Below are positions 1 through 6,093 of a stretch of DNA of 7,953 nucleotides, piece by piece. The DNA is from M55B129 sp964506505 (GTDB lineage: Bacteria; Bacillota; Dethiobacteria; DTU022). The notes under the pieces were generated by a model that saw only the letters and a program-made list of their open reading frames with translations, was not told the DNA's origin and searched no databases. Location: NCBI GenBank assembly GCA_964506505.1, contig CAZDKY010000014.1, forward strand, positions 1 through 7,953. Direction: 5' to 3'. The first letter of the stretch is position 1. Each line of letters begins with the position of its first letter. Both the position numbers and the translations under genes were made by a program.

Positions 1-59
1 ATGGCTGGGCTCCTGATGCCGCTTCGGCCAAGGACCTTGCTTTGAAACTGGTCAGCTAA
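1..59 (+). CDS. 3' end of a probable methyltransferase corrinoid protein (MttC/MtbC/MtmC type), partial
   Basis: Reading from base 3, the frame is open up to a TAA at 57-59 and encodes GWAPDAASAKDLALKLVS. This resembles the C-terminal tail of the small corrinoid (B12-binding) proteins that accept methyl groups from methylamine methyltransferases; these often end in a Gly-Ala-Asp-Gly-x-Ala-x-Asp-Ala stretch followed by an Ala/Leu/Lys-rich helix. Only 18 residues are visible, so the call rests on that short match and on context: it lies 18 nt upstream of tRNA-Pyl, and bacterial pyl genes are commonly beside mttB/mttC-type genes. The subtype (mono-, di- or trimethylamine, or a glycine betaine-type system) cannot be told. 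The in-frame ATG at base 1 belongs to another frame that stops at 43-45 and is not used. Confidence 0.55.
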   Translation, partial: GWAPDAASAKDLALKLVS

Positions 60-77
60 AAAGAGATTAAACTATGC

Positions 78-149
78 GGGGGGTGGATCGGAATGATCAT
101 GCAGACTCTAAATCTGTATAGCCGGGTGGAACTCCCGGACTCCCCGCCA
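78..149 (+). tRNA. pylT: tRNA-Pyl (anticodon CUA), amber-decoding pyrrolysine tRNA
   Basis: The gene folds into the unusual tRNA-Pyl cloverleaf. The acceptor stem is 78-84 with 139-145 (first pair G-C, one G-U), the discriminator is G146, and CCA is encoded at 147-149. A single base (G85) separates the acceptor from the 4-bp D stem (86-89/95-98), which closes a very short 5-nt D loop. One base (A99) precedes a 6-bp anticodon stem (100-105/113-118) with loop CTCTAAA and anticodon CTA at 108-110. The variable loop is only 3 nt (119-121), and the T stem is 122-126/134-138 with loop TGGAACT, lacking the usual TTC. The compact D loop, long anticodon stem and 3-nt variable loop are hallmarks of tRNA-Pyl, and the sequence closely resembles the Desulfitobacterium hafniense tRNA as I recall it. 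It is the substrate of PylSc/PylSn encoded downstream and decodes UAG as pyrrolysine. General tRNA finders may miss it because of this shape. Confidence 0.97.
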
Positions 150-174
150 GTTTATTTGTAGATTTGCTTTCATA

Positions 175-196
175 CAGAATACAGTCAGAATACAGT
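175..196 (+). repeat. Perfect 11-bp tandem direct repeat between pylT and pylSc
   Basis: The unit CAGAATACAGT occurs twice head to tail at 175-185 and 186-196, in the 69-nt spacer between the tRNA 3' end and the pylSc start. One turn of B-DNA is about 10.5 bp, so two adjacent 11-bp units would face the same side of the helix, as in some regulator sites. It could equally be a slippage duplication. No function is known. Confidence 0.6.
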
Positions 197-218
197 GGTT
201 TGTGAATGCGGGTGAAAA

Positions 219-1058
219 ATGGTGATTGAATGGACGCTGATTCAAAGGCAGAGGCTGCAGGAGTTAAATGCTTCCGAAGAACAGATAGCACTCACATTTG
301 AAGATGCAGGCGAGCGCAACAAATTTTATCAGCAGATTGAGCAGGATCTTGTCAGCCGAGGGAGAGAAACTCTCCTTGAGTACCAGAGAAAGAGTAAAAA
401 GCCTGCCCTGCTCAGCCTTGAATTTAAGTTCTCGAAAGCTCTGCGGGCGTACGGATTTTCTCAGGTGACCACTCCAATACTTCTATCTAAGGGGCTCCTG
501 GCCCGAATGAACATAACAGAGCTGCACCCCCTCTACGACCAGGTTTACTGGGTAGATGAAAAGAAGTGCCTTCGGCCCATGCTGGCGCCCAATCTTTATT
601 ATTTGCTGAAGGATTTGCTCAGGATATGGAAGCATCCGGTCAGCATATTTGAAATAGGAAACTGCTTCAGAAAAGATACCCAGGGGAGTTCTCATCTGCC
701 GGAATTCACCATGCTCAATCTCGTTGAGATGGGACTCCCGGAAAAAGATTGTTCAAAAAGGTTGAAGGAACTGGCCTGCCTGGTAATGGAAGAGGCGGAG
801 ATAAATGATTATACCTTCGAAAAGGTTAGTTCAGAGGTATATGGAGAGACCTTTGATATTGTCTACAACAATATTGAAATCGGTTCTGCAGCGATGGGCC
901 CTCATTTTCTGGATGAAGCCTGGGGAATAACAGTTCCCTGGGTGGGAATCGGTTTCGGGCTGGAACGCATCCTGGCGGTAAAAAGCGGCTTAAACAGTGT
1001 CCAGAAAGCAGGTCGCAGCCTTTCTTACCTGGATGGCACCCGGCTTAATATCCAGTGA
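219..1058 (+). CDS. pylSc: Pyrrolysyl-tRNA synthetase, C-terminal catalytic subunit (PylSc)
   Basis: This class II aminoacyl-tRNA synthetase activates pyrrolysine with ATP and charges tRNA-Pyl. It is 279 aa and corresponds to the catalytic half of archaeal PylS; D. hafniense PylSc is of similar size. Visible elements are CLRPMLAPNLY (117-127), the motif 2 region FEIGNCFRKDTQGSSH (144-159) with R151, and motif 3 GFGLER (245-250). Aligned by eye to Methanosarcina mazei PylRS, pocket residues map as A302=A123, L305=L126, Y306=Y127, L309=L130, R330=R151, N346=N167, Y384=Y208 and W417=W241. The amide-recognising Asn and the mobile Tyr are therefore kept, while C348 is replaced by V169. The N-terminal tRNA-binding domain is absent and is encoded separately by pylSn at 4317. 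The ATG at 219 is chosen because the next residues (ending in LQELNAS) match the family N-terminus; the ribosome binding site (gcgggtgaaa) is weak. It lies 69 nt after pylT. Confidence 0.97.
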   Translation: MVIEWTLIQRQRLQELNASEEQIALTFEDAGERNKFYQQIEQDLVSRGRETLLEYQRKSKKPALLSLEFKFSKALRAYGFSQVTTPILLSKGLLARMNITELHPLYDQVYWVDEKKCLRPMLAPNLYYLLKDLLRIWKHPVSIFEIGNCFRKDTQGSSHLPEFTMLNLVEMGLPEKDCSKRLKELACLVMEEAEINDYTFEKVSSEVYGETFDIVYNNIEIGSAAMGPHFLDEAWGITVPWVGIGFGLERILAVKSGLNSVQKAGRSLSYLDGTRLNIQ

Positions 1059-1064
1059 TATAAT
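1056..1064 (+). promoter_or_regulatory. Candidate extended -10 promoter overlapping the pylSc stop codon
   Basis: TGATATAAT at 1056-1064 is a perfect extended -10 element (TGnTATAAT) whose first three bases are the pylSc TGA stop. No good -35 hexamer sits 16-18 nt upstream, but extended -10 promoters can work without one. It would start transcription near 1071 and drive pylB onward independently of pylT-pylSc. The match is to the motif only; activity is inferred. Confidence 0.35.
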
Positions 1065-1145
1065 GAAAACTGGGGATCTGATAACACAAATTTTGTTTGC
1101 CGATGAATAACTAACTGTAAAAAAATAAAGAGTAAAGAAGTGAAA

Positions 1146-2258
1146 ATGATGGAAGTGCGGAATGCTCCTCCAGATATCGATCAAATATTGGTCGATGCGA
1201 TTGATGGAGAACGGTTGACGGGGGATGAGATTTGCTGTCTTCTTAACCTTCAGGAAAGAAGCGATTTTGAAAAACTGTTTGAAGCAGCCAGGGAAATACG
1301 GAAAAAACACTTTGGCGATCGGATCTTTTTATACGGCTTTATCTACTTTTCAACTTACTGTCGCAATGATTGCACCTTCTGTTTTTATCGTCGCTCCAAT
1401 AAAGTAAGCGAACGCTACCGCAAGACGACGGAGGAAATTCTCGATACGGCCGGTAAGCTGTCAGAGTCGGGAGTCCACCTGCTCGATTTGACCATGGGAG
1501 AAGATCCACAGTATTTTACCGATAACCGGTTTGCAGGGCTCCTGGAAACAGTTGCCGCAGTCAAAAAAGATACCGGGATGCCGATCATGATCTCGCCGGG
1601 AGTAATACCGGAAGAGGTCCTCCGGGCCTTTCGTCAGATCGGTGTTGAGTGGTATGCCTGCTACCAGGAGACTCATAACCGGGAACTGTATGCCCGGTTG
1701 AGACTGGGACAGAGCTATGAAGAACGGATGCAGAGGAAAAAATATGCCCGGGAAATCGGCTTCCTGGTTGAAGAAGGGTTGCTATCGGGAGTTGGTGAAT
1801 CCGCAGAAGATCTTCTTGACTCTTTTGAAGTAATGGCGGAACTGCGGGCGGATCAGTTACGGGTGATGAGTTTTATTCCCCAGAAAGGCACTCCCCTTGA
1901 AAACATGGAAACCGGCTCACACCTGCGGGAAATGCTGATTATTGCCGTAATGAGGATTCTCTTTCCGGATCGTCTTATTCCTGGATCACTGGATGTTGAC
2001 GGGATTGCCGGTTTAAAAGAGCGCCTGCATGCCGGGGCTAATGTCGTAACTTCTATTATTCCTCCCCAGAAAGGATTCCTTGGAGTTTCACAAAGCACCC
2101 TTGATATCGATGAAGGGACCAGGACTGTCGCCGGCGTTGTGCCGGTCCTGGAAGAATGCGGCCTGGTACCGGCCGGTATAGATGATTACAGGTGCTGGAT
2201 GGCTGAGACATTGATGAAGCGGCACAACCCTGATAAAGTCACGGGCGCCAATAAATGA
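1146..2258 (+). CDS. pylB: 3-methylornithine synthase PylB (radical SAM lysine mutase)
   Basis: PylB is a radical S-adenosylmethionine enzyme that rearranges L-lysine to (3R)-3-methyl-D-ornithine, the first step of pyrrolysine synthesis. Counted from the ATG at 1146 (370 aa), the CxxxCxxC cluster motif is C72, C76 and C79 within FSTYCRNDCTFCFY, which should bind the 4Fe-4S cluster and SAM. Other conserved PylB blocks are LDLTMGEDP (113-121), MISPG near 148-152, YQET (173-176), SGVGE (214-218), FIPQKGTPLE (243-252), SLDVDGI (281-287) and HAGANVVTSIIPP near the C-terminus. Together these match Methanosarcina PylB and separate it from the related BioB, HydE and ThiH. Length is close to the archaeal enzyme. 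The start is uncertain: GTG at 1140, ATG at 1146 and ATG at 1149 are all in frame. The only upstream purine-rich site, AAAGAAG at 1133-1139, sits right against the GTG, so an ATG is favoured. Confidence 0.97.
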   Translation: MMEVRNAPPDIDQILVDAIDGERLTGDEICCLLNLQERSDFEKLFEAAREIRKKHFGDRIFLYGFIYFSTYCRNDCTFCFYRRSNKVSERYRKTTEEILDTAGKLSESGVHLLDLTMGEDPQYFTDNRFAGLLETVAAVKKDTGMPIMISPGVIPEEVLRAFRQIGVEWYACYQETHNRELYARLRLGQSYEERMQRKKYAREIGFLVEEGLLSGVGESAEDLLDSFEVMAELRADQLRVMSFIPQKGTPLENMETGSHLREMLIIAVMRILFPDRLIPGSLDVDGIAGLKERLHAGANVVTSIIPPQKGFLGVSQSTLDIDEGTRTVAGVVPVLEECGLVPAGIDDYRCWMAETLMKRHNPDKVTGANK

Positions 2259-2262
2259 CCAC

Positions 2263-2268
2263 AGGAGG
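2263..2268 (+). promoter_or_regulatory. Ribosome binding site of pylC (sets a GTG start)
   Basis: A perfect AGGAGG lies 9 nt upstream of GTG 2278, in the 19-nt gap after the pylB stop. It fixes the non-ATG start of pylC; no in-frame ATG occurs close to this site. Confidence 0.8.
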
Positions 2269-2277
2269 AACATTGGA

Positions 2278-3453
2278 GTGCGTATAGCAGTGGTTGGCGG
2301 CAGGCTGCAGGGGTTGGAAGCTGCTTACCTGGCCCGGAAAGCAGGTTGGGAGGTAGTTCTGATTGACAAACTGCAAAACTCACCGGCACAGGGGTTATGT
2401 AGCCGTTTTTTTTGTCTTGATGTCGGCAAACGGGCGGAACTGAAAAAAGTGCTCAAGAACGTTGATCTTTTGATCCCGGCGCTGGAAAATAGGGAGGTTC
2501 TGGCAAATTTGCAGGAGGCAGCAAGCGAAATCGAGATTCCCTGTGCCTTTGACCTCCGGGCTTATGATATCAGCTCCTCGAAAATTGTTTCCGACCGTTT
2601 GTTTGACGCCATGAACATCCCCGCTCCCAGGCCGTGGCCCCAATGCGGATTTCCTTTAGTGGTTAAACCACCTGCCGCCAGCGGCAGTGAAGGGGTGATC
2701 AAAATTGACAGTCCTGCTGCCTGGGCCGCTTTCGAGAAAGATCACGGCGGGCAGTGGGTTGTGCAGGAATACCTGGCCGGCCCGTCATACTCAATAGAAG
2801 TAATATGCGCCGGAGGTCGCTGTTATCCCTTACAGGTAACCGGTCTGGAGATGGACAATCTTCACGACTGCAAGCGGGTTTTTGCTCCCGCCGATCTGGC
2901 CCTTTCTCAGCAGCAACAGTTTGCCGAGATAGCGGTTGCAATAGCCCGCAGGCTTAACCTGACCGGGATCATGGATGTGGAAGTTATCTTACATCAAAAC
3001 CAGCTCAAGGTGCTCGAGATTGATGCCCGCTTGCCAAGCCAGACTCCAACGGCAGTTTACCAATCGCTGGGGATAAATATGCTTGAGCTGCTAGCCGGGT
3101 GTTTTTTGGGCGGACTGCCGGCAGACATTTTGCCCCGACATGAACAAAAGGCAGTTATCTTTGAACATATAGTTGTCACTCCCGGCTGTATTGCAGTGAG
3201 CGGAGAACATGCGGTGGCTGAAGCCGGGCCTCTTGTTTACCGGGAAAACTTTTTTGGTGCCGATGAAGCTCTGACCAATTATGCTTCCGGCAAGAACAAC
3301 TGGATGGCTACTTTGATCACAACAGCCTCCAGCAGATTAGAAGTATTGACCAAGAGGAACGCCATTATCGAACGTATTCAGAAAGAGCTGCACACAACTG
3401 TTTACCGGGATCCTGTTCCGGTTGTAAGCGGTAAATCCATGGAGGGGCAATAA
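2278..3453 (+). CDS. pylC: 3-methylornithyl-N6-L-lysine synthase PylC (ATP-grasp ligase)
   Basis: PylC uses ATP to join (3R)-3-methyl-D-ornithine from PylB to the epsilon-amino group of L-lysine. It is 391 aa and begins with a Rossmann-like segment, VGGRLQGLEAAYLARKAG (6-23), nearly the same as in Methanosarcina PylC. ATP-grasp features follow: the nucleotide-binding lysine in VVKPPAASGSEG (128-139, K130), QEYL (163-166), GIMDVEVI (230-237) and the metal/substrate region LEIDARLPSQTPTAVY (246-261), then GINMLELL (265-272). The IDAR-PSQTPT-VY block is diagnostic for PylC among ATP-grasp proteins. It is somewhat longer than the archaeal protein (about 363 aa), with part of the extra length at the C-terminus. 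The start is GTG, placed by the AGGAGG upstream. Spacing is 19 nt after pylB and 4 nt before pylD, so the genes are surely co-transcribed. Confidence 0.96.
   Translation: MRIAVVGGRLQGLEAAYLARKAGWEVVLIDKLQNSPAQGLCSRFFCLDVGKRAELKKVLKNVDLLIPALENREVLANLQEAASEIEIPCAFDLRAYDISSSKIVSDRLFDAMNIPAPRPWPQCGFPLVVKPPAASGSEGVIKIDSPAAWAAFEKDHGGQWVVQEYLAGPSYSIEVICAGGRCYPLQVTGLEMDNLHDCKRVFAPADLALSQQQQFAEIAVAIARRLNLTGIMDVEVILHQNQLKVLEIDARLPSQTPTAVYQSLGINMLELLAGCFLGGLPADILPRHEQKAVIFEHIVVTPGCIAVSGEHAVAEAGPLVYRENFFGADEALTNYASGKNNWMATLITTASSRLEVLTKRNAIIERIQKELHTTVYRDPVPVVSGKSMEGQ
3441..3445 (+). promoter_or_regulatory. Ribosome binding site of pylD inside the pylC 3' end
   Basis: GGAGG (followed by GG) lies within the last codons of pylC, 12 nt before TTG 3458. 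The spacing is a little long, but no better site or nearer in-frame ATG is present. The arrangement suggests translational coupling of pylC and pylD. Confidence 0.6.
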
Positions 3454-3457
3454 AAAA

Positions 3458-4285
3458 TTGACCAGACTGACGACTGGAGATATTGCAACTGTTTCGGCTA
3501 TGCTGCCGGTTTATGACCGGGAATTGAAGTCTAAAACCTGTTTTACCCTTGCCGGTGTTGCCGCCTGTGCCGCCGGATATGACAGCGGCCGGGTTTTGCC
3601 GGAAGACTTTACAGTGGCCGTGATTCCTGTATCCACTGGTGAGGGGAAAATTGAGGGGTTTACAGAAGCGGTTCAGGGTGTAATTGCACACCTCGGCGGG
3701 CAGGCTTTCATTACTGCGAAAAGCGATGTGGAAGGGTTGGCCGAAGCCTGCTTGTGCGGGGCGGAAGCAATTATGCTGGCCGATGACGATTTGTTTGTTG
3801 CCATAAACCTGCAGAGCCGAATAGTGGTGAACAATGATCAGGCTACGGCAGCCGGTTATGCCGCCGCCCTGGATCTGATGGCCGGTGGTTTGAAGGGCAG
3901 AAAGGTTTTACTAATCGGCGCCGGCCGGCTCGGTTCTGCAGCGGCAGGGTTTCTTCTCAGGCGGGGAGCTTTGCTCACTGTCCTGGATAAAAACAGGGAA
4001 GCGGAAACAGCCCTGGTTAATCGGCTGAAACACGATCCCATTCCTGTAGAAGCAGCCGGCGGCAGCCCGCCGGAGGAAGAAATTAAAAAGCATTCCCTGA
4101 TCTTCGAGGCAACTCCGACAGGGGGCTACATCGGACCCGATTTAATCGATGATCGTAAAATCATCGTTGCTCCCGGCATACCGCTGGCGCTGAATAAGGA
4201 AGCGAACCGATTGATGCGAGAACGCCTGATTCACGATCCCCTTCAGATCGGTGTAGCGGTAATGTTCTACATGCTCTTTTCTTGA
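3458..4285 (+). CDS. pylD: Pyrrolysine synthase PylD (NAD-dependent, ring-closing dehydrogenase)
   Basis: PylD oxidises the ornithine-side amine of 3-methylornithyl-N6-lysine with NAD+; the resulting semialdehyde cyclises with loss of water to give pyrrolysine. The protein is 275 aa from a TTG start and contains the family blocks VAVIPVSTGEGKIEGF (53-68), EAIMLADDDLFVAIN (103-117) and VNNDQATAAGYAAAL (124-138). The Rossmann nucleotide-binding loop is LLIGAGRLGSAAAGFLLRRG (151-170; GxGxxG at G154, G156, G159), with D177 as the likely ribose-binding acid at the end of the next strand. LIFEATP (214-220), VAPGIPLAL (237-245) and the ending PLQIGVAVMFYMLFS also match archaeal PylD, which is slightly shorter (about 259 aa). 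It starts 4 nt after pylC. Confidence 0.96.
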   Translation: MTRLTTGDIATVSAMLPVYDRELKSKTCFTLAGVAACAAGYDSGRVLPEDFTVAVIPVSTGEGKIEGFTEAVQGVIAHLGGQAFITAKSDVEGLAEACLCGAEAIMLADDDLFVAINLQSRIVVNNDQATAAGYAAALDLMAGGLKGRKVLLIGAGRLGSAAAGFLLRRGALLTVLDKNREAETALVNRLKHDPIPVEAAGGSPPEEEIKKHSLIFEATPTGGYIGPDLIDDRKIIVAPGIPLALNKEANRLMRERLIHDPLQIGVAVMFYMLFS

Positions 4286-4301
4286 AAGAAAATTTTATTG
4301 A

Positions 4302-4310
4302 GAGGGAGGA
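4302..4310 (+). promoter_or_regulatory. Ribosome binding site of pylSn (sets a TTG start)
   Basis: GAGGGAGGA lies 6 nt before TTG 4317, in the 31-nt gap after pylD. It strongly supports the TTG start and the basic N-terminal extension of PylSn that this implies. Confidence 0.75.
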
Positions 4311-4316
4311 TCAGCT

Positions 4317-4682
4317 TTGGCAGATATTCCCGAAAAGGTTCCGAAAAAGAAAAAAGAGAGAAAAAGATACTACCGAAAGAGGGTGGAATTTTTCCGTCTT
4401 CTCCAGAAGATGAAATTATGGCCGTCGCGTAAAAGGATTTTGCACGGTATCAAATCAATTGAAATTGTAGGTAAGCAGGCGATAATTACCACTCATTGCG
4501 GTGAAACTTTTACCGCTTATAACTCAAAAAACAGCCGGGTGGCTCGCCATCTACGAAATAAGTGGGACATGCAGATTTGCCGGGCCTGTAATATCCCGTC
4601 CTGGAAAATAGAAAAATTCAAGGCGACCCGTTTCAGCCAGTCTTACGGATCAAACCTGGTTGAAAAAGATAGTGAGGGATAA
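4317..4682 (+). CDS. pylSn: Pyrrolysyl-tRNA synthetase N-terminal tRNA-binding subunit (PylSn)
   Basis: PylSn is the separate N-terminal half of pyrrolysyl-tRNA synthetase. It grips the T arm and short variable loop of tRNA-Pyl, raising the affinity and specificity of charging by PylSc. In this 121-aa protein, LWPSRKRILHGIKSIE (34-49) and YNSKNSRVARHLRNKW (68-83) match the archaeal PylS N-domain. The zinc ligands H24, C42, C71 and C74 of M. mazei map to H43, C61, C88 and C91. The first 22 residues are highly basic (a run of K and R at 7-22) and make the N-terminus about 19 residues longer than in M. mazei; this may add tRNA contacts (inference). The start is TTG with an excellent ribosome binding site. 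Being last in pylSc-B-C-D-Sn matches the Desulfitobacterium arrangement. There is no fusion linker, confirming the bacterial split form. Confidence 0.95.
   Translation: MADIPEKVPKKKKERKRYYRKRVEFFRLLQKMKLWPSRKRILHGIKSIEIVGKQAIITTHCGETFTAYNSKNSRVARHLRNKWDMQICRACNIPSWKIEKFKATRFSQSYGSNLVEKDSEG
4674..4677 (+). promoter_or_regulatory. Likely ribosome binding site for the LarA-family gene, inside pylSn
   Basis: GAGG (in GTGAGGGAT) overlaps the last pylSn codons and lies 9 nt before TTG 4687. It favours that start over the TTG at 4660, which would overlap pylSn by 23 nt and has no purine-rich site at a good distance. Confidence 0.45.
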
Positions 4683-4686
4683 AGAG

Positions 4687-5946
4687 TTGGCCGTAGTGGA
4701 TCTTAAATACGGCCGGGGAAATATTAAATTTATCCTTCCGGACGATATTCCCCGGGAAATACTGCGCAGTAAGGCTCAAGAAGCATTGCCCAATCCAAAG
4801 AAAGTTATTTTACAAGCCCTGCGCAGCCCTATTGATTCAGCCCCGCTTAGAGAAAAAGTTTTTCCGGGAGAATCAGTCTGTATCATTGTTAATGATGCAA
4901 CCAGAGTGGCACGCAGTGAAATTTTTCTGCCTCTACTGATTGAAGAAATCCTCATTGGCGGTGTCCGGGAAGAAGATATCTTTATAATATTTGCTTCCGG
5001 TACCCACCGTCCCCTGAAACGGGAAGAGATGGTTGCCCTGGTCGGTGAAGAAATTGCCTCCCGGTTCAGTCTATATAACCATGATTGCAGGGATGAAGGA
5101 GAGCTTGTTTTCCTGGGCTGTACTTCTTTCGGTACGCCGGTTCAAATTAATAGAAAGGTTTTTGAGGCGGATCACCGTATTTTAACTGGAAGTGTGGTCC
5201 ATCATTTTTTTGCCGGTTTTGGGGGAGGACGAAAAGCCCTGGTGCCGGGGGTGGCGGGATGGGAAACAATCCGAAGAAACCACAGTTTGCTGTTTGACGA
5301 AAGGGCTTCCACCGGCAGGCTGACGGGGAATCCTGTCCACGAGGATCTCCTGGAGGCAGCCATGCTGGTAGGTGGCGATTTTCTCCTGAATACTGTTCTC
5401 AATGAAAGACATGAGATAGTGCAAGTTTTTGCCGGAGATATGGTGAAAGCTCATCTGGCAGCCTGTGCCCTGGTGAAAGACATTAACGAGGTTAAAATTA
5501 GTAGCCTCGCTGATGTTGTCATTGCCTCCTGCGGGGGGCACCCAAAAGATATCAACATGTACCAGGCCCATAAATCCCTTGATAATGCCATAGCTGCTTT
5601 AAAACCCGGCGGAAGTGTGATTTTCCTGGCTCAATGTCTGGAAGGGGTTGGCTCCGAACTTTATGAAGAGTGGGTTGAAAAGGGCAGCAGTTTACTGGAG
5701 ATGAAAGAAATTTTGCAGCGCAACTTTCTACTGGGTGGTCATAAGGCCTACACAGTAGCCAGGCTGTTGCAAAAAGGAACGGTTTATCTGCTTTCTGATT
5801 TTAAACCCGAGAAGTCCGGTCGGCTTGGTTTTATCTCTGTTGGGAACATGGAAGAGGCCATCACCAAAATATACGGAGAGAGAAGAGATCTCTTCACTTA
5901 TATTATTCCCCAGGCTTCGACAACAATACCCCGGCTAGTTGGTTGA
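4687..5946 (+). CDS. LarA-family nickel-pincer racemase/epimerase (DUF2088)
   Basis: This is a homologue of lactate racemase LarA, a cytoplasmic enzyme that uses the nickel-pincer nucleotide cofactor to racemise or epimerise 2-hydroxyacids by hydride transfer. Counted from TTG 4687 (419 aa, normal for the family), the LarA residues named for Lactiplantibacillus plantarum can be placed: D72/R75 = D70/R73 in NDATR, H108 = H107 in SGTHRP, H174 = H173 and the pincer-attaching K184 = K183 in HFFAGFGGGRK, H200 = H199 in RRNHSLL, and Y294/Q295/K298 = Y292/Q293/K296 in MYQAHKSL. Both catalytic histidines and the cofactor lysine are thus kept, so it should be active. The substrate is unknown; relatives act on lactate, malate and other hydroxyacids. 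larB, larC and larE, needed to make the cofactor, are not in the window. Starting 4 nt after pylSn, it probably shares the pyl transcript. Alternative starts are TTG 4660, GTG 4672 and GTG 4696. Confidence 0.88.
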   Translation: MAVVDLKYGRGNIKFILPDDIPREILRSKAQEALPNPKKVILQALRSPIDSAPLREKVFPGESVCIIVNDATRVARSEIFLPLLIEEILIGGVREEDIFIIFASGTHRPLKREEMVALVGEEIASRFSLYNHDCRDEGELVFLGCTSFGTPVQINRKVFEADHRILTGSVVHHFFAGFGGGRKALVPGVAGWETIRRNHSLLFDERASTGRLTGNPVHEDLLEAAMLVGGDFLLNTVLNERHEIVQVFAGDMVKAHLAACALVKDINEVKISSLADVVIASCGGHPKDINMYQAHKSLDNAIAALKPGGSVIFLAQCLEGVGSELYEEWVEKGSSLLEMKEILQRNFLLGGHKAYTVARLLQKGTVYLLSDFKPEKSGRLGFISVGNMEEAITKIYGERRDLFTYIIPQASTTIPRLVG

Positions 5947-5975
5947 AAAAAATTGCAAAAGAATGAGCATTAATC

Positions 5976-5988
5976 TAATACAGTATTA
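5976..5988. repeat. 13-bp palindrome downstream of the LarA-family gene
   Basis: TAATAC and GTATTA flank a single central A, forming a perfect dyad 30 nt after the LarA stop and about 77 nt upstream of the promoter -35. It is too AT-rich to be a strong terminator and is not followed by a T run. It might be a regulator site, but chance is possible in AT-rich DNA. Confidence 0.3.
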
Positions 5989-6064
5989 ATTTGCAGCAGA
6001 CCATTCATATAAAATTTTAAAAACAGCAGTTCAGACAATGCTTCCTGATCCACCGAGATCATTT

Positions 6065-6093
6065 TTGACAGTTATAAAGAAGGGGAATAAAAT
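6065..6093 (+). promoter_or_regulatory. Near-consensus sigma-A promoter for the PII-like/antiporter unit
   Basis: A perfect -35 box TTGACA (6065-6070) is followed by a 17-nt spacer and a -10 box TAAAAT (6088-6093, five of six consensus bases). Transcription would begin near 6100, leaving a leader of about 65 nt before the PII-like start codon. This is the best promoter in the window and separates the downstream pair from the pyl operon. Confidence 0.75.

Noticed and set aside
42..73. Possible promoter for pylT (TTGAAA at 42-47 and TAAACT at 68-73)
   Set aside because: The spacer is 20 nt and the -10 matches only four of six bases; too weak to annotate.
97..291. Minus-strand 64-codon open frame across the tRNA and the pylSc start
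   Set aside because: It overlaps tRNA-Pyl and the well-matched PylSc N-terminus on the other strand and resembles no protein I know.
4660..4686. Upstream TTG start (4660) for the LarA-family gene
   Set aside because: It would overlap pylSn by 23 nt with no ribosome binding site; TTG 4687 has GAGG at 9 nt and gives the usual family N-terminus (VVDLKYG).
5182..5571. 129-codon minus-strand open frame inside the LarA-family gene
   Set aside because: It is antisense to the conserved LarA active-site region and has no family resemblance.
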